Shown here piece by piece: positions 25,754 through 34,876 of a stretch of 64,000 nt of DNA. Numbering within the stretch: the stretch's first letter is position 1; the number at the start of each line of letters is the position of its first letter. The translations under genes were made by a program, and so were the position numbers. This stretch comes from Solirubrobacterales bacterium (GTDB lineage: Bacteria; Actinomycetota; Thermoleophilia; Solirubrobacterales; 70-9): the NCBI GenBank assembly GCA_023958085.1, contig JAMLGI010000002.1, positions 62,001 through 126,000 on the forward strand, written 5' to 3'. The notes beneath the pieces are model-generated. The model searched no databases. It worked only from the letters and a program-made list of their open reading frames with translations, and was not told where the DNA came from.

Positions 25754-25764
25754 CGGAACTCAGT

Positions 25765-28311
25765 TCAGCCGAGTTCGGCCAGTTCGGCGAGGACCCGATC
25801 GAGCTTCTCCCGCTCCTCGGCAACCACCTCCGCCGGGGCCCGCTCGACGAAGCGCTCGTTCCCGAGCTTCGCCTCGATCTTCCTGCGCTCGCCGTCCAGC
25901 TTGCCGCGGCGCGCATCGAGCCGGGCCGAAACCGCAGCCAGGTCAAGCCCCTCGCTCGCCCGGATCCCGAACCCGGCGACGGTGGCGACCGGGTCACCCT
26001 CGCCCGGACCGACCCTGACCCGGCTGAGGCGGCCGACGAACTCCGGCACGGAGCCGGGATCACCGGCCGCGTCGAGGGTGACCCGGGCCGGTACCCCGGC
26101 CAGGTCGCGCCAGCCACGAAGCTGTCGGGTGGTGGTGATCGCTCTGCCCACCTCCCGCTCGATCTCTTCGCCGACCCGGGCTGCGTCCGATTCGGGGAAG
26201 CCGTGGACCACCAGATGCCCTTCCCGGTACGGGTGGTATCGCCAGATCTCCTCGGTGACGAACGGCATCACCGGGTGAACCAGGGCAAGGGTCCGTTCCA
26301 GGGTGTGGAGCAGCACCGGCGCCAGTTCCGGATCGCGGTCGTAGATCCGGGGCTTGGCGATCTCCAGGTACCAGTCGCAGAGGTCGGAGAAGACAAAGGA
26401 GTAGAGCTCCTGGACCGCATGGGCGAAGTCGTAACCGGCGAGCAGTTCGCTGACCCGTTCGACCGTCGACTCCAGCCGGGAGAGGATCCAGCGGTCCTCG
26501 AGGGCGGCCGGATCGGACGGCACCGACCGGTCCTCGGGCGGCTCGGTGTTGAGCAGGATCAGCCGGGAGGCGTTCCAGAGCTTGTTGGCCAGATCGCGGC
26601 CCTGCTGGACCTTGGCGTCCGAGTAGCGGACGTCCTGGGTCGAGGACATCGCCAGCAGGCCGAACCTGAGGGCGTCGGCCCCGTGTTCGCCGATCTCGTC
26701 GAGCGGATCGATTCCGGTTCCGAGGCTTTTCGACATCCGCCTTCCGTCGCGAGCCTGGATCACCGAGTGGACGTAGACGTCGTTGAAGGGAATGTCGTCG
26801 GCGAACTCGATCCCGGTCATGATCATCCGGGCCACCCAGAGAAAGAGGATCTCCCGGGCGGTGGTCAGGAAGTCGGTCGGGTAGAACGCCTTGAGTTCGG
26901 CCGTCTCCTCGGGCCAGCCGAGCGTGGCGAACGGCCAGATCGCCGAGGAGAACCAGGTGTCGAGCACGTCCTCCTCCTGAATCCACCCGTCGCCCTCCGG
27001 CGGTTCCTCCCCGGCGTGAATCTCCTCCCCGCGATACCAGACCGGGATCCGGTGACCCCACCAGAGCTGACGGGAGACACACCACGGCCGGATCTCGCGC
27101 ATCCAGTCGAGATACACCCGCTTCCAGCGTTCCGGGGTGATCATTACCCGGTCACGCTCGACCGCCTCGATCGCCGGCCTGGCCAGTTCCTCCATCCGGC
27201 AGAACCACTGGAGCGAGATCAGCGGTTCGATCCGCTCTCCGGAGCGATGCGAGAACGGGACCGAGTGGATGTAGGGCTCGCGGCCCGAGAGCGAGCCTTC
27301 GCTTTCCAGCGCCGCGATCACCGCGACCTGGGCTTCGGCCACGGTCATTCCGGTGAACTGCTCCCCCGCTTCGGCGGTCATCCGGCCGTCCTCGCCGATG
27401 ATCGAGATCTCCTCCAGACCGTGGCGACGACCGATCTCGAAGTCGTTCGCGTCGTGGCCCGGGGTGATCTTGAGGGCGCCGGTTCCGAACTCGAGTTCGA
27501 CGTGCTCGTCGGCGATGATCGGCAGCCGACGGCCGACCAGGGGCAGAATGCAGTGAGAGCCGATCAGGTCGGCGTAGCGCTCATCGGCCGGGTTCACCGC
27601 AACCGCGGTGTCGGCCATGATCGTTTCCGGTCGGACGGTGGCCACGGTCAGGACCCGATCGCTGCCCTCGACCGGGTAGTCGATCGAGAAGAGAGTGTCC
27701 TCGACCTCGCGGTTTTCGACCTCGAGGTCGGAGATCGCCGAGCGGGACCCGGGATCCCAGTTGACCATGTAGTTGTCGCGGTAGATCAGGCCCTTCTCGA
27801 ACAGGGCGACGAAGACCTTGCGCACCGCGAGGGCGTAGCCGTCATCCAGGGTGAACCGCTCCCGGCCGTAGTCGACCGAGGCCCCGATCCGCTTGTACTG
27901 CTCGACGATCTTCGAGCCGTACTCCTCCTTCCACTCCCAGACCTTTTCGGTGAACGCCTCCCGGCCGATCTCGTGCCGGTCGATCCCCTCGGTCCGCAGC
28001 ATCTTCTCGACCACCGACTGGGTCGCGATCCCGGCGTGATCGGTGCCGAGGATCCAGAGCGTGTTCTTCCCTCGCATCCGGTTCATCCGGACCAGGCTGT
28101 CCTGGATCGAACTGTTCAGGGCGTGCCCCATGTGGAGGACCCCGGTCACGTTCGGAGGCGGGATAGCTACCGAGAAGTTGTCTTCGGGGCTGCCTGCAGC
28201 CTCGGGGTGGAAGTAGCCGCCATCAAGCCACTCGGCGAAGATCGGGCCTTCGGCCTCGGCGGGAACCCACTTGGTGGTCTCTTCAAGCTTCTTTCGATCG
28301 GCGGCGTCCAC
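25765..28311 (-). CDS. valS: Valyl-tRNA synthetase
   Basis: An 848-residue class Ia synthetase. HIGH motif as HMGH (60-63, in PPPNVTGVLHMGHALN), KMSKS motif as RMSKS (in DGRRMSKSLGTGIDP), an editing insertion between them (TVRPETIMADTAVAV), the anticodon-binding domain after SSTQDVRYSD, and a C-terminal coiled-coil arm (AVSARLDARRGKLDGERRKI), typical of ValRS. GTG start; TAACAT lies 8 nt upstream. Length is near the usual 850-950. Confidence 0.97.
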   Translation of the reverse strand: MDAADRKKLEETTKWVPAEAEGPIFAEWLDGGYFHPEAAGSPEDNFSVAIPPPNVTGVLHMGHALNSSIQDSLVRMNRMRGKNTLWILGTDHAGIATQSVVEKMLRTEGIDRHEIGREAFTEKVWEWKEEYGSKIVEQYKRIGASVDYGRERFTLDDGYALAVRKVFVALFEKGLIYRDNYMVNWDPGSRSAISDLEVENREVEDTLFSIDYPVEGSDRVLTVATVRPETIMADTAVAVNPADERYADLIGSHCILPLVGRRLPIIADEHVELEFGTGALKITPGHDANDFEIGRRHGLEEISIIGEDGRMTAEAGEQFTGMTVAEAQVAVIAALESEGSLSGREPYIHSVPFSHRSGERIEPLISLQWFCRMEELARPAIEAVERDRVMITPERWKRVYLDWMREIRPWCVSRQLWWGHRIPVWYRGEEIHAGEEPPEGDGWIQEEDVLDTWFSSAIWPFATLGWPEETAELKAFYPTDFLTTAREILFLWVARMIMTGIEFADDIPFNDVYVHSVIQARDGRRMSKSLGTGIDPLDEIGEHGADALRFGLLAMSSTQDVRYSDAKVQQGRDLANKLWNASRLILLNTEPPEDRSVPSDPAALEDRWILSRLESTVERVSELLAGYDFAHAVQELYSFVFSDLCDWYLEIAKPRIYDRDPELAPVLLHTLERTLALVHPVMPFVTEEIWRYHPYREGHLVVHGFPESDAARVGEEIEREVGRAITTTRQLRGWRDLAGVPARVTLDAAGDPGSVPEFVGRLSRVRVGPGEGDPVATVAGFGIRASEGLDLAAVSARLDARRGKLDGERRKIEAKLGNERFVERAPAEVVAEEREKLDRVLAELAELG

Positions 28312-28322
28312 GACGGCCGATG

Positions 28323-28718
28323 TTATCGCCGCAGAGCGGGGGCCAAATCCGTCGCTGCGAAGTCATCACCCTTGAACAACAGCGGCTCCTCCAGGGCCGA
28401 GGCGAGTCCGCAGACACAGAGGTCACCGAAGTTGAGCCTGTCCGCATGGTTGCCCTTGCCGAAGCGCCGCCAGGCCCGTCGGCCTTCGTTGACCTGCTCG
28501 GTGTCGAGATCGGCGATCTCGATTCCCAGACGATGAATCAGCATGTCCAGTTCGTGTCCTCCTGGATCACCGAGCCTGGATTCAGCCACGATCCCGGCTT
28601 CGAGCAGACTGGCCGACGACATCAATCGAACGGGATCGTCAAGGATCGCGGCCGCGAAATCGTCTGCTTCGGGCTCGCCGAGCAGGATCGCAATCAAGGC
28701 TGAACTGTCGATCACCAT
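28323..28718 (-). CDS. vapC: VapC-type PIN-domain toxin
   Basis: A 131-residue PIN nuclease. The acidic residues expected for Mg2+ binding are visible: Asp4 (MVIDSSAL), Glu41 (LLEAGIV), Asp in LNFGDLCVCGLA and Asp in KGDDFAATDL. It is predicted to cut RNA when freed from its antitoxin. The start is 8 bp after the upstream antitoxin gene and the end is 11 bp before valS. Confidence 0.9.
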   Translation of the reverse strand: MVIDSSALIAILLGEPEADDFAAAILDDPVRLMSSASLLEAGIVAESRLGDPGGHELDMLIHRLGIEIADLDTEQVNEGRRAWRRFGKGNHADRLNFGDLCVCGLASALEEPLLFKGDDFAATDLAPALRR

Positions 28719-28726
28719 CGGTCGAC

Positions 28727-28981
28727 TCAGCTCGGGAGTCCGTGTTCGTCATATCCGATGATCTCGTCCGGGGAGCGGTCATCCAGCACCGGCAGCCTGC
28801 TCACCCGGTCGATGATGCGATGGATTTCCTCCATCGCGTCAGCGCGGTCCCCGCGACTGCGGACCCGTCGCAGCTTCTCCCGGGCCGCGTTGCCGACCGC
28901 GTCGGTCAGACTCTCCCCCGTCGCCAAAGCCAGTTCACGGACAACCCGGTCCGTCTCCTCGTCTTTGATGTTGAAGGCCAT
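28727..28981 (-). CDS. vapB: VapB-type antitoxin
   Basis: An 84-residue protein of the Rv0623-like VapB group: N-terminal MAFNIKDEETDRVVRELA and TGESLTDAVGNAAREKL form a likely ribbon-helix-helix DNA-binding part, followed by a toxin-binding tail (SPDEIIGYDEHGLP). It neutralises the VapC encoded directly downstream and should repress its own promoter. No ribosome site precedes the ATG; instead a full promoter ends 6 nt before it, so the mRNA is predicted to be leaderless. Confidence 0.88.
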   Translation of the reverse strand: MAFNIKDEETDRVVRELALATGESLTDAVGNAAREKLRRVRSRGDRADAMEEIHRIIDRVSRLPVLDDRSPDEIIGYDEHGLPS

Positions 28982-28982
28982 G

Positions 28983-29016
28983 TCTAGATTTTAGAGCGCT
29001 TTCTAGATGCGGTCAA
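28983..29016 (-). promoter_or_regulatory. vapBC promoter with paired TCTAGA operator sites
   Basis: On the minus strand: -35 TTGACC (29011-29016), 17-bp spacer, -10 TAAAAT (28988-28993), then 6 nt to the vapB ATG. Two TCTAGA palindromes (28983-28988 and 29002-29007), 19 bp centre to centre, cover the -10 edge and the spacer, so a bound VapB complex would block RNA polymerase. Confidence 0.65.
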
Positions 29017-29119
29017 GTGGGCGCCGGGATCCAACTTCAGCCTGTTGTTCCGACGGGCAGACGGCACATCGGTGGCTCTATTTCACACCGTCCGGGATGG
29101 TCTGACAGAGTGCTGACTG

Positions 29120-31180
29120 ATGAGCGAACCGGATCAAGCCGACACGGGACGCAACCGGGGGCGTCTGCTCACCCGGGCTCTTGCAGTGGTGGCAATCGAT
29201 GCTGCGGCCCTGCTCGTGATCGAGGGGCTGCTGCCTGGCTTCGACATGCACGGACGCGGGGCCGCCCTGGCGACCGCGGTCGGGGTCGGTCTGGTCAACT
29301 CGTTGATCTGGCCCGTACTCTCGCGTTTCACCCTCAAGCTGAGTGTGCTGACCCTCGGTCTCTGGGGTCTCTTCCTCAACGCCCTGCTGGTCGGCCTCGC
29401 TCTGACCGTGATGCCATGGGTGCGGATCGACGGGCTGCCGGAAGCGATCCTGATCTCGGTGGTGATGGCGATCCTGACCTCGCTGTTTTCATCACTTTTC
29501 GCGATCGACGAGGACAGCACCTGGTACTACAACGTGGTCAGGGCCCAGCTGAAACGGCGGGGCGACGTGCTGAAAAGCGACCAGCCCGGTGTGGTGTTCC
29601 TCGAGATCGACGGTCTGGCCCACGATGTCCTGCGGCGGGCGATGATCAACGGCAGTGCCCCGGCAATGGCTAGCTGGCTGCGCGCCGGAAGTCACAGACT
29701 CCAGGGCTGGGAGACGGACTGGTCTTCACAGACCGGAGCCTGCCAGGCCGGGATCCTCCACGGGAACAACGGCGAGATGCCCGCCTTCCGCTGGTGGGAG
29801 AAGGGTCCGGGCAAGGCGATCGTGACCAATCATCCGCGTGATGCAGCCGAGATCGAACGCCGGCAGTCCGACGGCCACGGCCTGCTGGCCGAGGACGGAG
29901 CCAGCCGGGCCAACATTCTCTCCGGCGACGCCCCCCACTCGCTGCTGACGATGAGCACCGTGCTCAAGTCCCGGGGCCGGATCGGCAGGGACTACGCCGC
30001 CTACTTCGCCCGACCCTACGGGGTGATCAAGACCGGCCTTCACACGGTGGCCGAGATCGCCCGGGAGCGCCGGGACAACCGTCGCCAGGAACGAACCGGG
30101 ATCGAGCCGAAGATCAGCCGCTCCCGCACCTACGCGGTGATGCGGGCCTGGGCCACGGTGATCCAGCTCGACCTGCAGGTGGCGGCGGTGATCGGAGACA
30201 TGCTGGCCGGCCGGCCGGCGATCTACACCACCTTTCTGGCCTACGACGAGGTCGCCCACCACTCCGGGATCGAACGGCCGGAGACCCTGGGATCGCTGCG
30301 CAAGGTCGACCGCGAGATCGACCGGATCCGCCGGATCCTGCCGGAAGCACCCCGCCCATACCACCTGGTCGTCCTGTCCGACCACGGACAGACCCAGGGG
30401 GCGACCTTCCTCCAGCGCTACGGCCTGACCCTGGAACAGCTGGTCGAGCAGGCGACCGGCATCGACGCGGAGGGTTCCGGCCCGGAAGGCGAGGCCAACC
30501 CTCGTGCCTACATCAGCGCCGGGGTCGAGGAGGCAAGCCAGGAAGAGGGCGCGGTCGGCACGGCGGCCAAGGCCGCGGCCAGACGCGACCCGAACCGGGA
30601 TGACCTCGGCCTCGACCCCGCCCCGGACCAGGACGGAGAAGAGGTCCCCGAGGTTTCGGTGATGGCCTCCGGCTGCCTCGGCCTGGTCACCTTTCCGCGG
30701 GAGCCCGGACGGCTGACCCGGGAGCGGATCGACCGGATCCACCCCGATCTGATCGACACCCTGAGCCGGCATCCGGGGATCGGATTCGTGATGGTCGATT
30801 CCGAGCGCGGCGGCGTGGCGATCGGGGCCGAGGGCTGTCACTGGCTGGAGACCGGCGAGATCGAGGGAATCGACCCATTGGCCGCGTTTGGAGAAAATAC
30901 CGCGGCTCATGTGCTGCGCACCCACCGCTTCGCCAACTGCCCGGACATCATGATCAACAGCACCTGGTGGCCGGATCTGGACGAGGTGGCCGCCTTCGAG
31001 GAGCTGGTCGGCTCACACGGCGGCCTGGGCGGACCGCAGTCCCACCCCTTCGTGCTGCATCCAACCGAGCTTCCCTGGCCGGATCAGCCCGTGGTCGGGG
31101 CCGAGGCGATCCACCGGATCCTCAAGGGCTGGCTGCCTCCGGTGAACCCCCGGGACGAGTCAGAGACTCCCCCGGCCTGA
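29120..31180 (+). CDS. Membrane protein: holin-4-like N-terminus fused to an alkaline-phosphatase-superfamily phosphodiesterase
   Basis: A 686-residue protein. The first 130 residues hold four hydrophobic helices resembling the mycobacterial-type phage-holin-4 (PF04020) family, common in non-phage actinobacterial proteins. From about 155 a nucleotide-pyrophosphatase/phosphodiesterase-like domain begins: Asp164 (LEIDGLAHD), Thr205 as candidate nucleophile (SSQTGACQAG), Asp376 and His380/381 (YDEVAHHSG), Asp421 and His422 (LSDHGQTQG). This layout matches two-metal alkaline phosphatase enzymes, probably facing the cytoplasm or the outer surface on lipid- or nucleotide-linked phosphodiesters. An acidic low-complexity insert lies around 465-515. 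The 3' end overlaps the convergent MBL gene by 59 bp. Confidence 0.8.
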   Translation: MSEPDQADTGRNRGRLLTRALAVVAIDAAALLVIEGLLPGFDMHGRGAALATAVGVGLVNSLIWPVLSRFTLKLSVLTLGLWGLFLNALLVGLALTVMPWVRIDGLPEAILISVVMAILTSLFSSLFAIDEDSTWYYNVVRAQLKRRGDVLKSDQPGVVFLEIDGLAHDVLRRAMINGSAPAMASWLRAGSHRLQGWETDWSSQTGACQAGILHGNNGEMPAFRWWEKGPGKAIVTNHPRDAAEIERRQSDGHGLLAEDGASRANILSGDAPHSLLTMSTVLKSRGRIGRDYAAYFARPYGVIKTGLHTVAEIARERRDNRRQERTGIEPKISRSRTYAVMRAWATVIQLDLQVAAVIGDMLAGRPAIYTTFLAYDEVAHHSGIERPETLGSLRKVDREIDRIRRILPEAPRPYHLVVLSDHGQTQGATFLQRYGLTLEQLVEQATGIDAEGSGPEGEANPRAYISAGVEEASQEEGAVGTAAKAAARRDPNRDDLGLDPAPDQDGEEVPEVSVMASGCLGLVTFPREPGRLTRERIDRIHPDLIDTLSRHPGIGFVMVDSERGGVAIGAEGCHWLETGEIEGIDPLAAFGENTAAHVLRTHRFANCPDIMINSTWWPDLDEVAAFEELVGSHGGLGGPQSHPFVLHPTELPWPDQPVVGAEAIHRILKGWLPPVNPRDESETPPA

Positions 31181-31931
31181 GCACCCGACGGTCCAGATCG
31201 GGGGCCAGTTCCGTCATCTGCCGGTCGAAGGCACGGGCGGGCGTTTCGAGCAGGCTGCCGCGAATCCGCTTCATGCCGATCGGGAAGTAGGTGCCCCAGT
31301 GGATCGGCACGGTCAAACCGGGTTTGAGCAGCGCCGCAGCCCGGGCCGCTCCGCGGGGATCCATGTGACCGGCCCCGAGCTTGTGTCCCCAACCCCAGAT
31401 CGGCAGCAGCGCCAGGTCCGGCCGGGCGACCATCTCGGCCAGACCAGGGTGAAGATCGGTGTCGCCGGCGAAGTAGATCCGTTGCCGGCCGGCGATCTCG
31501 TAACCGAGTGCTTCGATCCCGGTCCCGAACGGGTAGCGACGGCCGTCATGTTCGGCGTAGACGGCGGTCACCTCGACCGGCCCGACAGCGGTCCGCTCGC
31601 CGGTCCGCAGTTCGGTCACGTTCACGAACCCGGCCCGGTTCAGCCGTGGCCCGGCCCCGGCCGGGGCGATCACCCGGGTCCAGCGTCCGAAGCGTTTCAG
31701 TGAAGGCAGGTCGAGATGGTCGAGATGCTGGTGGGAGATCAGGATCGCGTCCGGATCCCGCAGCAGATCGGGGCCGGGAGGCGGGACCTGCCGGGCCAGA
31801 TGCAGCACCCGCTTCCGCAGCACCGGATCGGTCAGCAGCCGCACCCCGTCAAGTTCCAGCAGGACGGTGGCATGTCCCCCCCAGGTGACCCTGAGGTCGC
31901 GTCTGTCCCTGTTCGTCCGCGAATCGCTCAC
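31122..31931 (-). CDS. MBL-fold metallo-hydrolase (UlaG / NAPE-PLD-like)
   Basis: A 269-residue metallo-beta-lactamase-fold protein. Zinc motif HQHLDH (67-72) followed by Asp/His ligands in YFAGDTDLH and VPIHWGTY near the C-terminus. This is the group containing UlaG lactonase and phosphodiesterase-like NAPE-PLD relatives; substrate unknown. GTG start with a TATGCT box 6 nt upstream. The last 59 bp overlap the tail of the convergent phosphodiesterase gene, which is uncommon. Confidence 0.85.
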   Translation of the reverse strand: MSDSRTNRDRRDLRVTWGGHATVLLELDGVRLLTDPVLRKRVLHLARQVPPPGPDLLRDPDAILISHQHLDHLDLPSLKRFGRWTRVIAPAGAGPRLNRAGFVNVTELRTGERTAVGPVEVTAVYAEHDGRRYPFGTGIEALGYEIAGRQRIYFAGDTDLHPGLAEMVARPDLALLPIWGWGHKLGAGHMDPRGAARAAALLKPGLTVPIHWGTYFPIGMKRIRGSLLETPARAFDRQMTELAPDLDRRVLRPGESLTRPGGSPEAASP

Positions 31932-31937
31932 GAGCCA

Positions 31938-31943
31938 AGCATA
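31938..31943 (-). promoter_or_regulatory. -10 box of the MBL-fold gene (leaderless geometry)
   Basis: TATGCT on the minus strand, 6 nt before the GTG at 31931, no ribosome site between. Confidence 0.5.
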
Positions 31944-31976
31944 CGAGCGGCCCCGAACGGTTACCGGGGGCGGCGA

Positions 31977-33386
31977 TCAGGCGGATCGTTCGTCGAAGCC
32001 TTCGTGCTCGCGGGGGCCGGATGTACCGCGGTCGGGACCGGCGCCGCTATCCGGCGCGTTGATCGGACCGGGGCCGAAGCGGGTTTCGCCCTCATCGGTG
32101 GCACCGGTGACCAGGATCGGGGACTGCCGCTTCTCGATCGTCTCCCGGGTGACCACGCACTTGGTCACGTCGTGGCGCGAGGGTAGCTCGAACTGGACGT
32201 CGAGCAGGGCCTCCTCGATGATCGATCTGAGGCCCCGGGCGCCCGTTTCGTGAGCCAGGGCCCGATCCGAGATCGCTTCAAGGGAGTCCTCGGCGAAGAC
32301 CAGTTCCACCCCGTCAAACTCGAAGAATCGTTCGAACTGACGGGTCAGGGCGTGGCGCGGCTCGGTCAGGATCCGCACCAGGTCGGCCCGGTCCAGCTGG
32401 TGGAGCGCCGCCACCACCGGCAGCCGGCCGATGAACTCGGGGATCAGGCCGAACTCGATCAGGTCCTCCGTGATCACCCGTTCAAACAGCTCTCCCGGAT
32501 CGTCATGAGCAGAGTCACCGACTGCCTGTCCGAAACCGATGCCCTTGTGGCTGACCCGCCGCTCGATCACCTTCTCGAGCTCCGAGAAGGAGCCGCCGCA
32601 GATGAAGAGGATGTTGCTGGTGTCGATCGAGAGGAACTCCTGGTGCGGATGCTTGCGGCCGCCCTGGGGCGGGACCGCGGCGACCGTGCCCTCGAGGATC
32701 TTGAGCAGAGCCTGCTGGACTCCCTCCCCCGAGACGTCGCGGGTCAGCGACGGATTCTCGGCCTTGCGGGTGATCTTGTCGATCTCGTCGATGTAGATGA
32801 TCCCGGTCTCGGCTCGTTTCAGGTCGAAGTCGGCGGCCTGGATCAGTTTCAACAGGATGTTCTCGACGTCCTCGCCGACGTATCCGGCCTCGGTCAGTGC
32901 GGTCGCGTCGGCGATCGCGAACGGAACGTTGAGGATCCGGGCCAGGGTCTGGGCCAGCAGGGTCTTGCCGCAGCCGGTCGGTCCGAGCAGCAGGATGTTC
33001 GACTTCTGGAGCTCGACCTCCGGTTCCTCGGTCTCGGCGATCCGGACCCGCTTGTAGTGGTTGTAGACCGCGACCGCGAGCGCCCGCTTGGCGGCCTCCT
33101 GGCCGACCACGTACTCGTCGAGGGTCGCGTTGATCTCCTTCGGCCTCGGCAGGCGCTCCAGGCCGGTGCCGGGCGAGCCCCCGGACGGGACGATCGCCTC
33201 CTCGTCGATGATCTCGTTGCAGAGGTCGATGCACTCGTCACAGATGTAGACCCCGGGGCCTGCGATCAGCTTCTTCACCTGCCGCTGGGACTTGCCGCAG
33301 AAGCTGCAGAGAAGCTGTTCGTTCGTGTCGCCTTGACGTGCCAGCGGATTACCCCCGGATTCGTGAGTGGGCTCGTCCTGCCTCAC
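31977..33386 (-). CDS. clpX: ClpX, ATP-binding subunit of the Clp protease
   Basis: A 469-residue AAA+ unfoldase that feeds substrates to ClpP. The N-terminal zinc-binding domain has Cys27, Cys30, Cys49 and Cys52; Walker A is GPTGCGKT (135-142), Walker [10 protein letters not shown], and the ClpP-docking IGF loop appears as IGFGQ. About 50 residues beyond the usual end form a Gly/Pro/acidic tail ([19 protein letters not shown] and on), not part of the core fold. GTG start, no ribosome site. clpX is alone here, about 4.6 kb from clpP instead of next to it. Confidence 0.95.
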   Translation of the reverse strand: MRQDEPTHESGGNPLARQGDTNEQLLCSFCGKSQRQVKKLIAGPGVYICDECIDLCNEIIDEEAIVPSGGSPGTGLERLPRPKEINATLDEYVVGQEAAKRALAVAVYNHYKRVRIAETEEPEVELQKSNILLLGPTGCGKTLLAQTLARILNVPFAIADATALTEAGYVGEDVENILLKLIQAADFDLKRAETGIIYIDEIDKITRKAENPSLTRDVSGEGVQQALLKILEGTVAAVPPQGGRKHPHQEFLSIDTSNILFICGGSFSELEKVIERRVSHKGIGFGQAVGDSAHDDPGELFERVITEDLIEFGLIPEFIGRLPVVAALHQLDRADLVRILTEPRHALTRQFERFFEFDGVELVFAEDSLEAISDRALAHETGARGLRSIIEEALLDVQFELPSRHDVTKCVVTRETIEKRQSPILVTGATDEGETRFGPGPINAPDSGAGPDRGTSGPREHEGFDERSA

Positions 33387-33499
33387 TCTAGGTCACGGAT
33401 CACGCCGATGGGTGGATTCAACCGCGGCAGGATCCCTTGGCCCAGATACGACGGGAACGGGTCGCGACCTTCTCCGGCAAGCGAACTTGCCGTCCGGGA

Positions 33500-33505
33500 T
33501 AGGGT
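33500..33505 (+). promoter_or_regulatory. -10 box of the GNAT gene (leaderless geometry)
   Basis: TAGGGT, 6 nt before the ATG at 33512. Confidence 0.4.
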
Positions 33506-33511
33506 CGGAAC

Positions 33512-33964
33512 ATGGAAATCGAGATTCGCCCGGTGACCGGGGACGAGTTTGAGGCGATCATCCCGCTGATCGTTGCCTACATGGAGTTTTACGAGGTAAC
33601 CGGGATCGGCGAAGACCGGATCAGGGAGTACTTCGGACCGTTTGCGGGGGACCGGGACGACGCCTGGCTCCATGCCGCCTGGGACGGAGCGGATCCAGTC
33701 GGCTTCGCCTGCTACTACCGGGTCAGGAACTCACTGGCCGCGGCCGACACCTTGCTGCTCCATGATCTGTACGTGAAGGAGGACGTCCGTGGCGGCGGGG
33801 TGGGTCGCCGCCTGATCGAGACCGGCATCGGGATTGCCCGCAGCTTCGGTGCCCCCCAACTCGAGTGGTCGACCGCCCCAGACAACCAGGTCGCCCAGCG
33901 CCTCTACGACTCGACCGGGGCCGAGAAGTCCACCTGGCTCACCTACGAACTGAAGGTCGAGTAG
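33512..33964 (+). CDS. GNAT family N-acetyltransferase
   Basis: A 150-residue acetyltransferase. The acetyl-CoA loop is in LYVKEDVRGGGVGRRLIE (R-G-G-G-V-G, near residue 95), and the final strand has the usual NQVAQRLYDSTGAEKSTW pattern. It resembles aminoglycoside- or polyamine-like GNATs; substrate unknown. Divergent from clpX, ending just before a strong terminator. Confidence 0.85.
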   Translation: MEIEIRPVTGDEFEAIIPLIVAYMEFYEVTGIGEDRIREYFGPFAGDRDDAWLHAAWDGADPVGFACYYRVRNSLAAADTLLLHDLYVKEDVRGGGVGRRLIETGIGIARSFGAPQLEWSTAPDNQVAQRLYDSTGAEKSTWLTYELKVE

Positions 33965-33998
33965 CTCCCCCCGGCCGGGACTTCGCCGGGAACGGACT

Positions 33999-34040
33999 GA
34001 AGCCCGGGAATCCCGCTTCTTCGCGGGTTTCCCGGGCTTC
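33999..34040. terminator. Strong bidirectional terminator
   Basis: A 12-bp stem (GAAGCCCGGGAA with TTCCCGGGCTTC), one mismatch, then a further 5-bp stem (CCCGC/GCGGG) and a 6-nt loop. It lies 34 bp after the GNAT stop and 47 bp from the end of the convergent membrane-protein gene. Confidence 0.85.
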
Positions 34041-34087
34041 GGTGGGTTACCAAAAGGTGATGCTTTGCCCGCCGGTGCGGGCCGGGG

Positions 34088-34822
34088 TCAGACTGCCGGG
34101 GGGGCGTCGACGGGAGGAACGTCGACCGGGGCAGCCGCCCCTTCCTTGATCTCCCGGAGATCGAAGTAGAGCACCGCGACGATGATCGATGCCCACGGGT
34201 AGATGATCACGGTCAGGGCGATCCCCACGATGATCCCGATGATCGGGGTGATTGCCGCCAGCAGGAAGACGGCGACGATGATCGCGACGTAGGCGATGAC
34301 CAGGAGAATCCCGAGCCCGAGAATCCGCATCCGGTTGTCCCGGGTCAGGTCGGAACTGCGGGACATCGAGTCGAACACACCCTTGTCTTCCACCACCATC
34401 GCGGGTACCGTGACGATCCACATCAGGGTGAGGATGACCCCGGGGATGATCAGGAGGAAGTAGCCGATCGTGATCAGGATCGCGAGCACGATCGAGAGCA
34501 GGATCAGGGAGATGATCTTGGAGCTCACCGAGCCCAGGAGATCACCGACGGAGGCATCCACACGCCCGTCGAGGCGGGCGTCCTCGACGACCTTGACCAC
34601 CGCTCCGGCAAGCCAGACACCGGCGACCATCTGAACCAGAGATCCGATGAACTGCAGGAACCCGCCGCCCTCGTTCAGCAGTCCGGTGATGATCCCGGCC
34701 GGGACCAGCAGGATGAGCGCGACGATCCAGACCGTCCCGAACGTCTTCTTCCAGAGATCGGTGGTCATCTCGAAGATTCCACCGATGTCGAGTGAACCGG
34801 ATGAACCGGTCGCAGCATTCAT
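34088..34822 (-). CDS. Polytopic membrane protein (GPDPase membrane-domain-like)
   Basis: A 244-residue protein with about six hydrophobic segments from residue 25 to 225 and a Pro/Asp/Val-rich C-terminal tail (PVDVPPVDAPPAV). The pattern FEMTTDLWKKTFGTVWIVALIL followed by long helices and a central TVPAMVVEDKG...SMSRSSDLTR segment resembles the membrane domain found with glycerophosphodiester phosphodiesterases (PF10110) and related DUF families, which lack catalytic residues. Start ATG after AGGAGG with 7 nt spacing. A TCTAAT -10 box lies about 50 bp upstream, like that of the next gene. Confidence 0.75.
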   Translation of the reverse strand: MNAATGSSGSLDIGGIFEMTTDLWKKTFGTVWIVALILLVPAGIITGLLNEGGGFLQFIGSLVQMVAGVWLAGAVVKVVEDARLDGRVDASVGDLLGSVSSKIISLILLSIVLAILITIGYFLLIIPGVILTLMWIVTVPAMVVEDKGVFDSMSRSSDLTRDNRMRILGLGILLVIAYVAIIVAVFLLAAITPIIGIIVGIALTVIIYPWASIIVAVLYFDLREIKEGAAAPVDVPPVDAPPAV

Positions 34823-34870
34823 TTTTTTCCTCCTAGGATTTCCGGGCGGGATGCCGCCCCGTTCAACCGC

Positions 34871-34876
34871 ATTAGA
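34871..34876 (-). promoter_or_regulatory. -10 box TCTAAT of the membrane-protein gene
   Basis: TCTAAT on the minus strand 48 bp upstream of the ATG; no convincing -35. The predicted 5' leader holds a GGGCGG/CCGCCC hairpin (34844-34859) just ahead of the ribosome site. Confidence 0.4.

Noticed and set aside
25738-28536. 932-codon open frame antisense to valS
   Set aside because: It mirrors valS codon for codon in high-GC DNA, has no domain, and valS is unmistakable on the other strand.
29120-29510. Prophage holin
   Set aside because: The holin-4-like helices are fused to a phosphodiesterase domain and no phage genes are nearby; this domain is common in ordinary actinobacterial membrane proteins.
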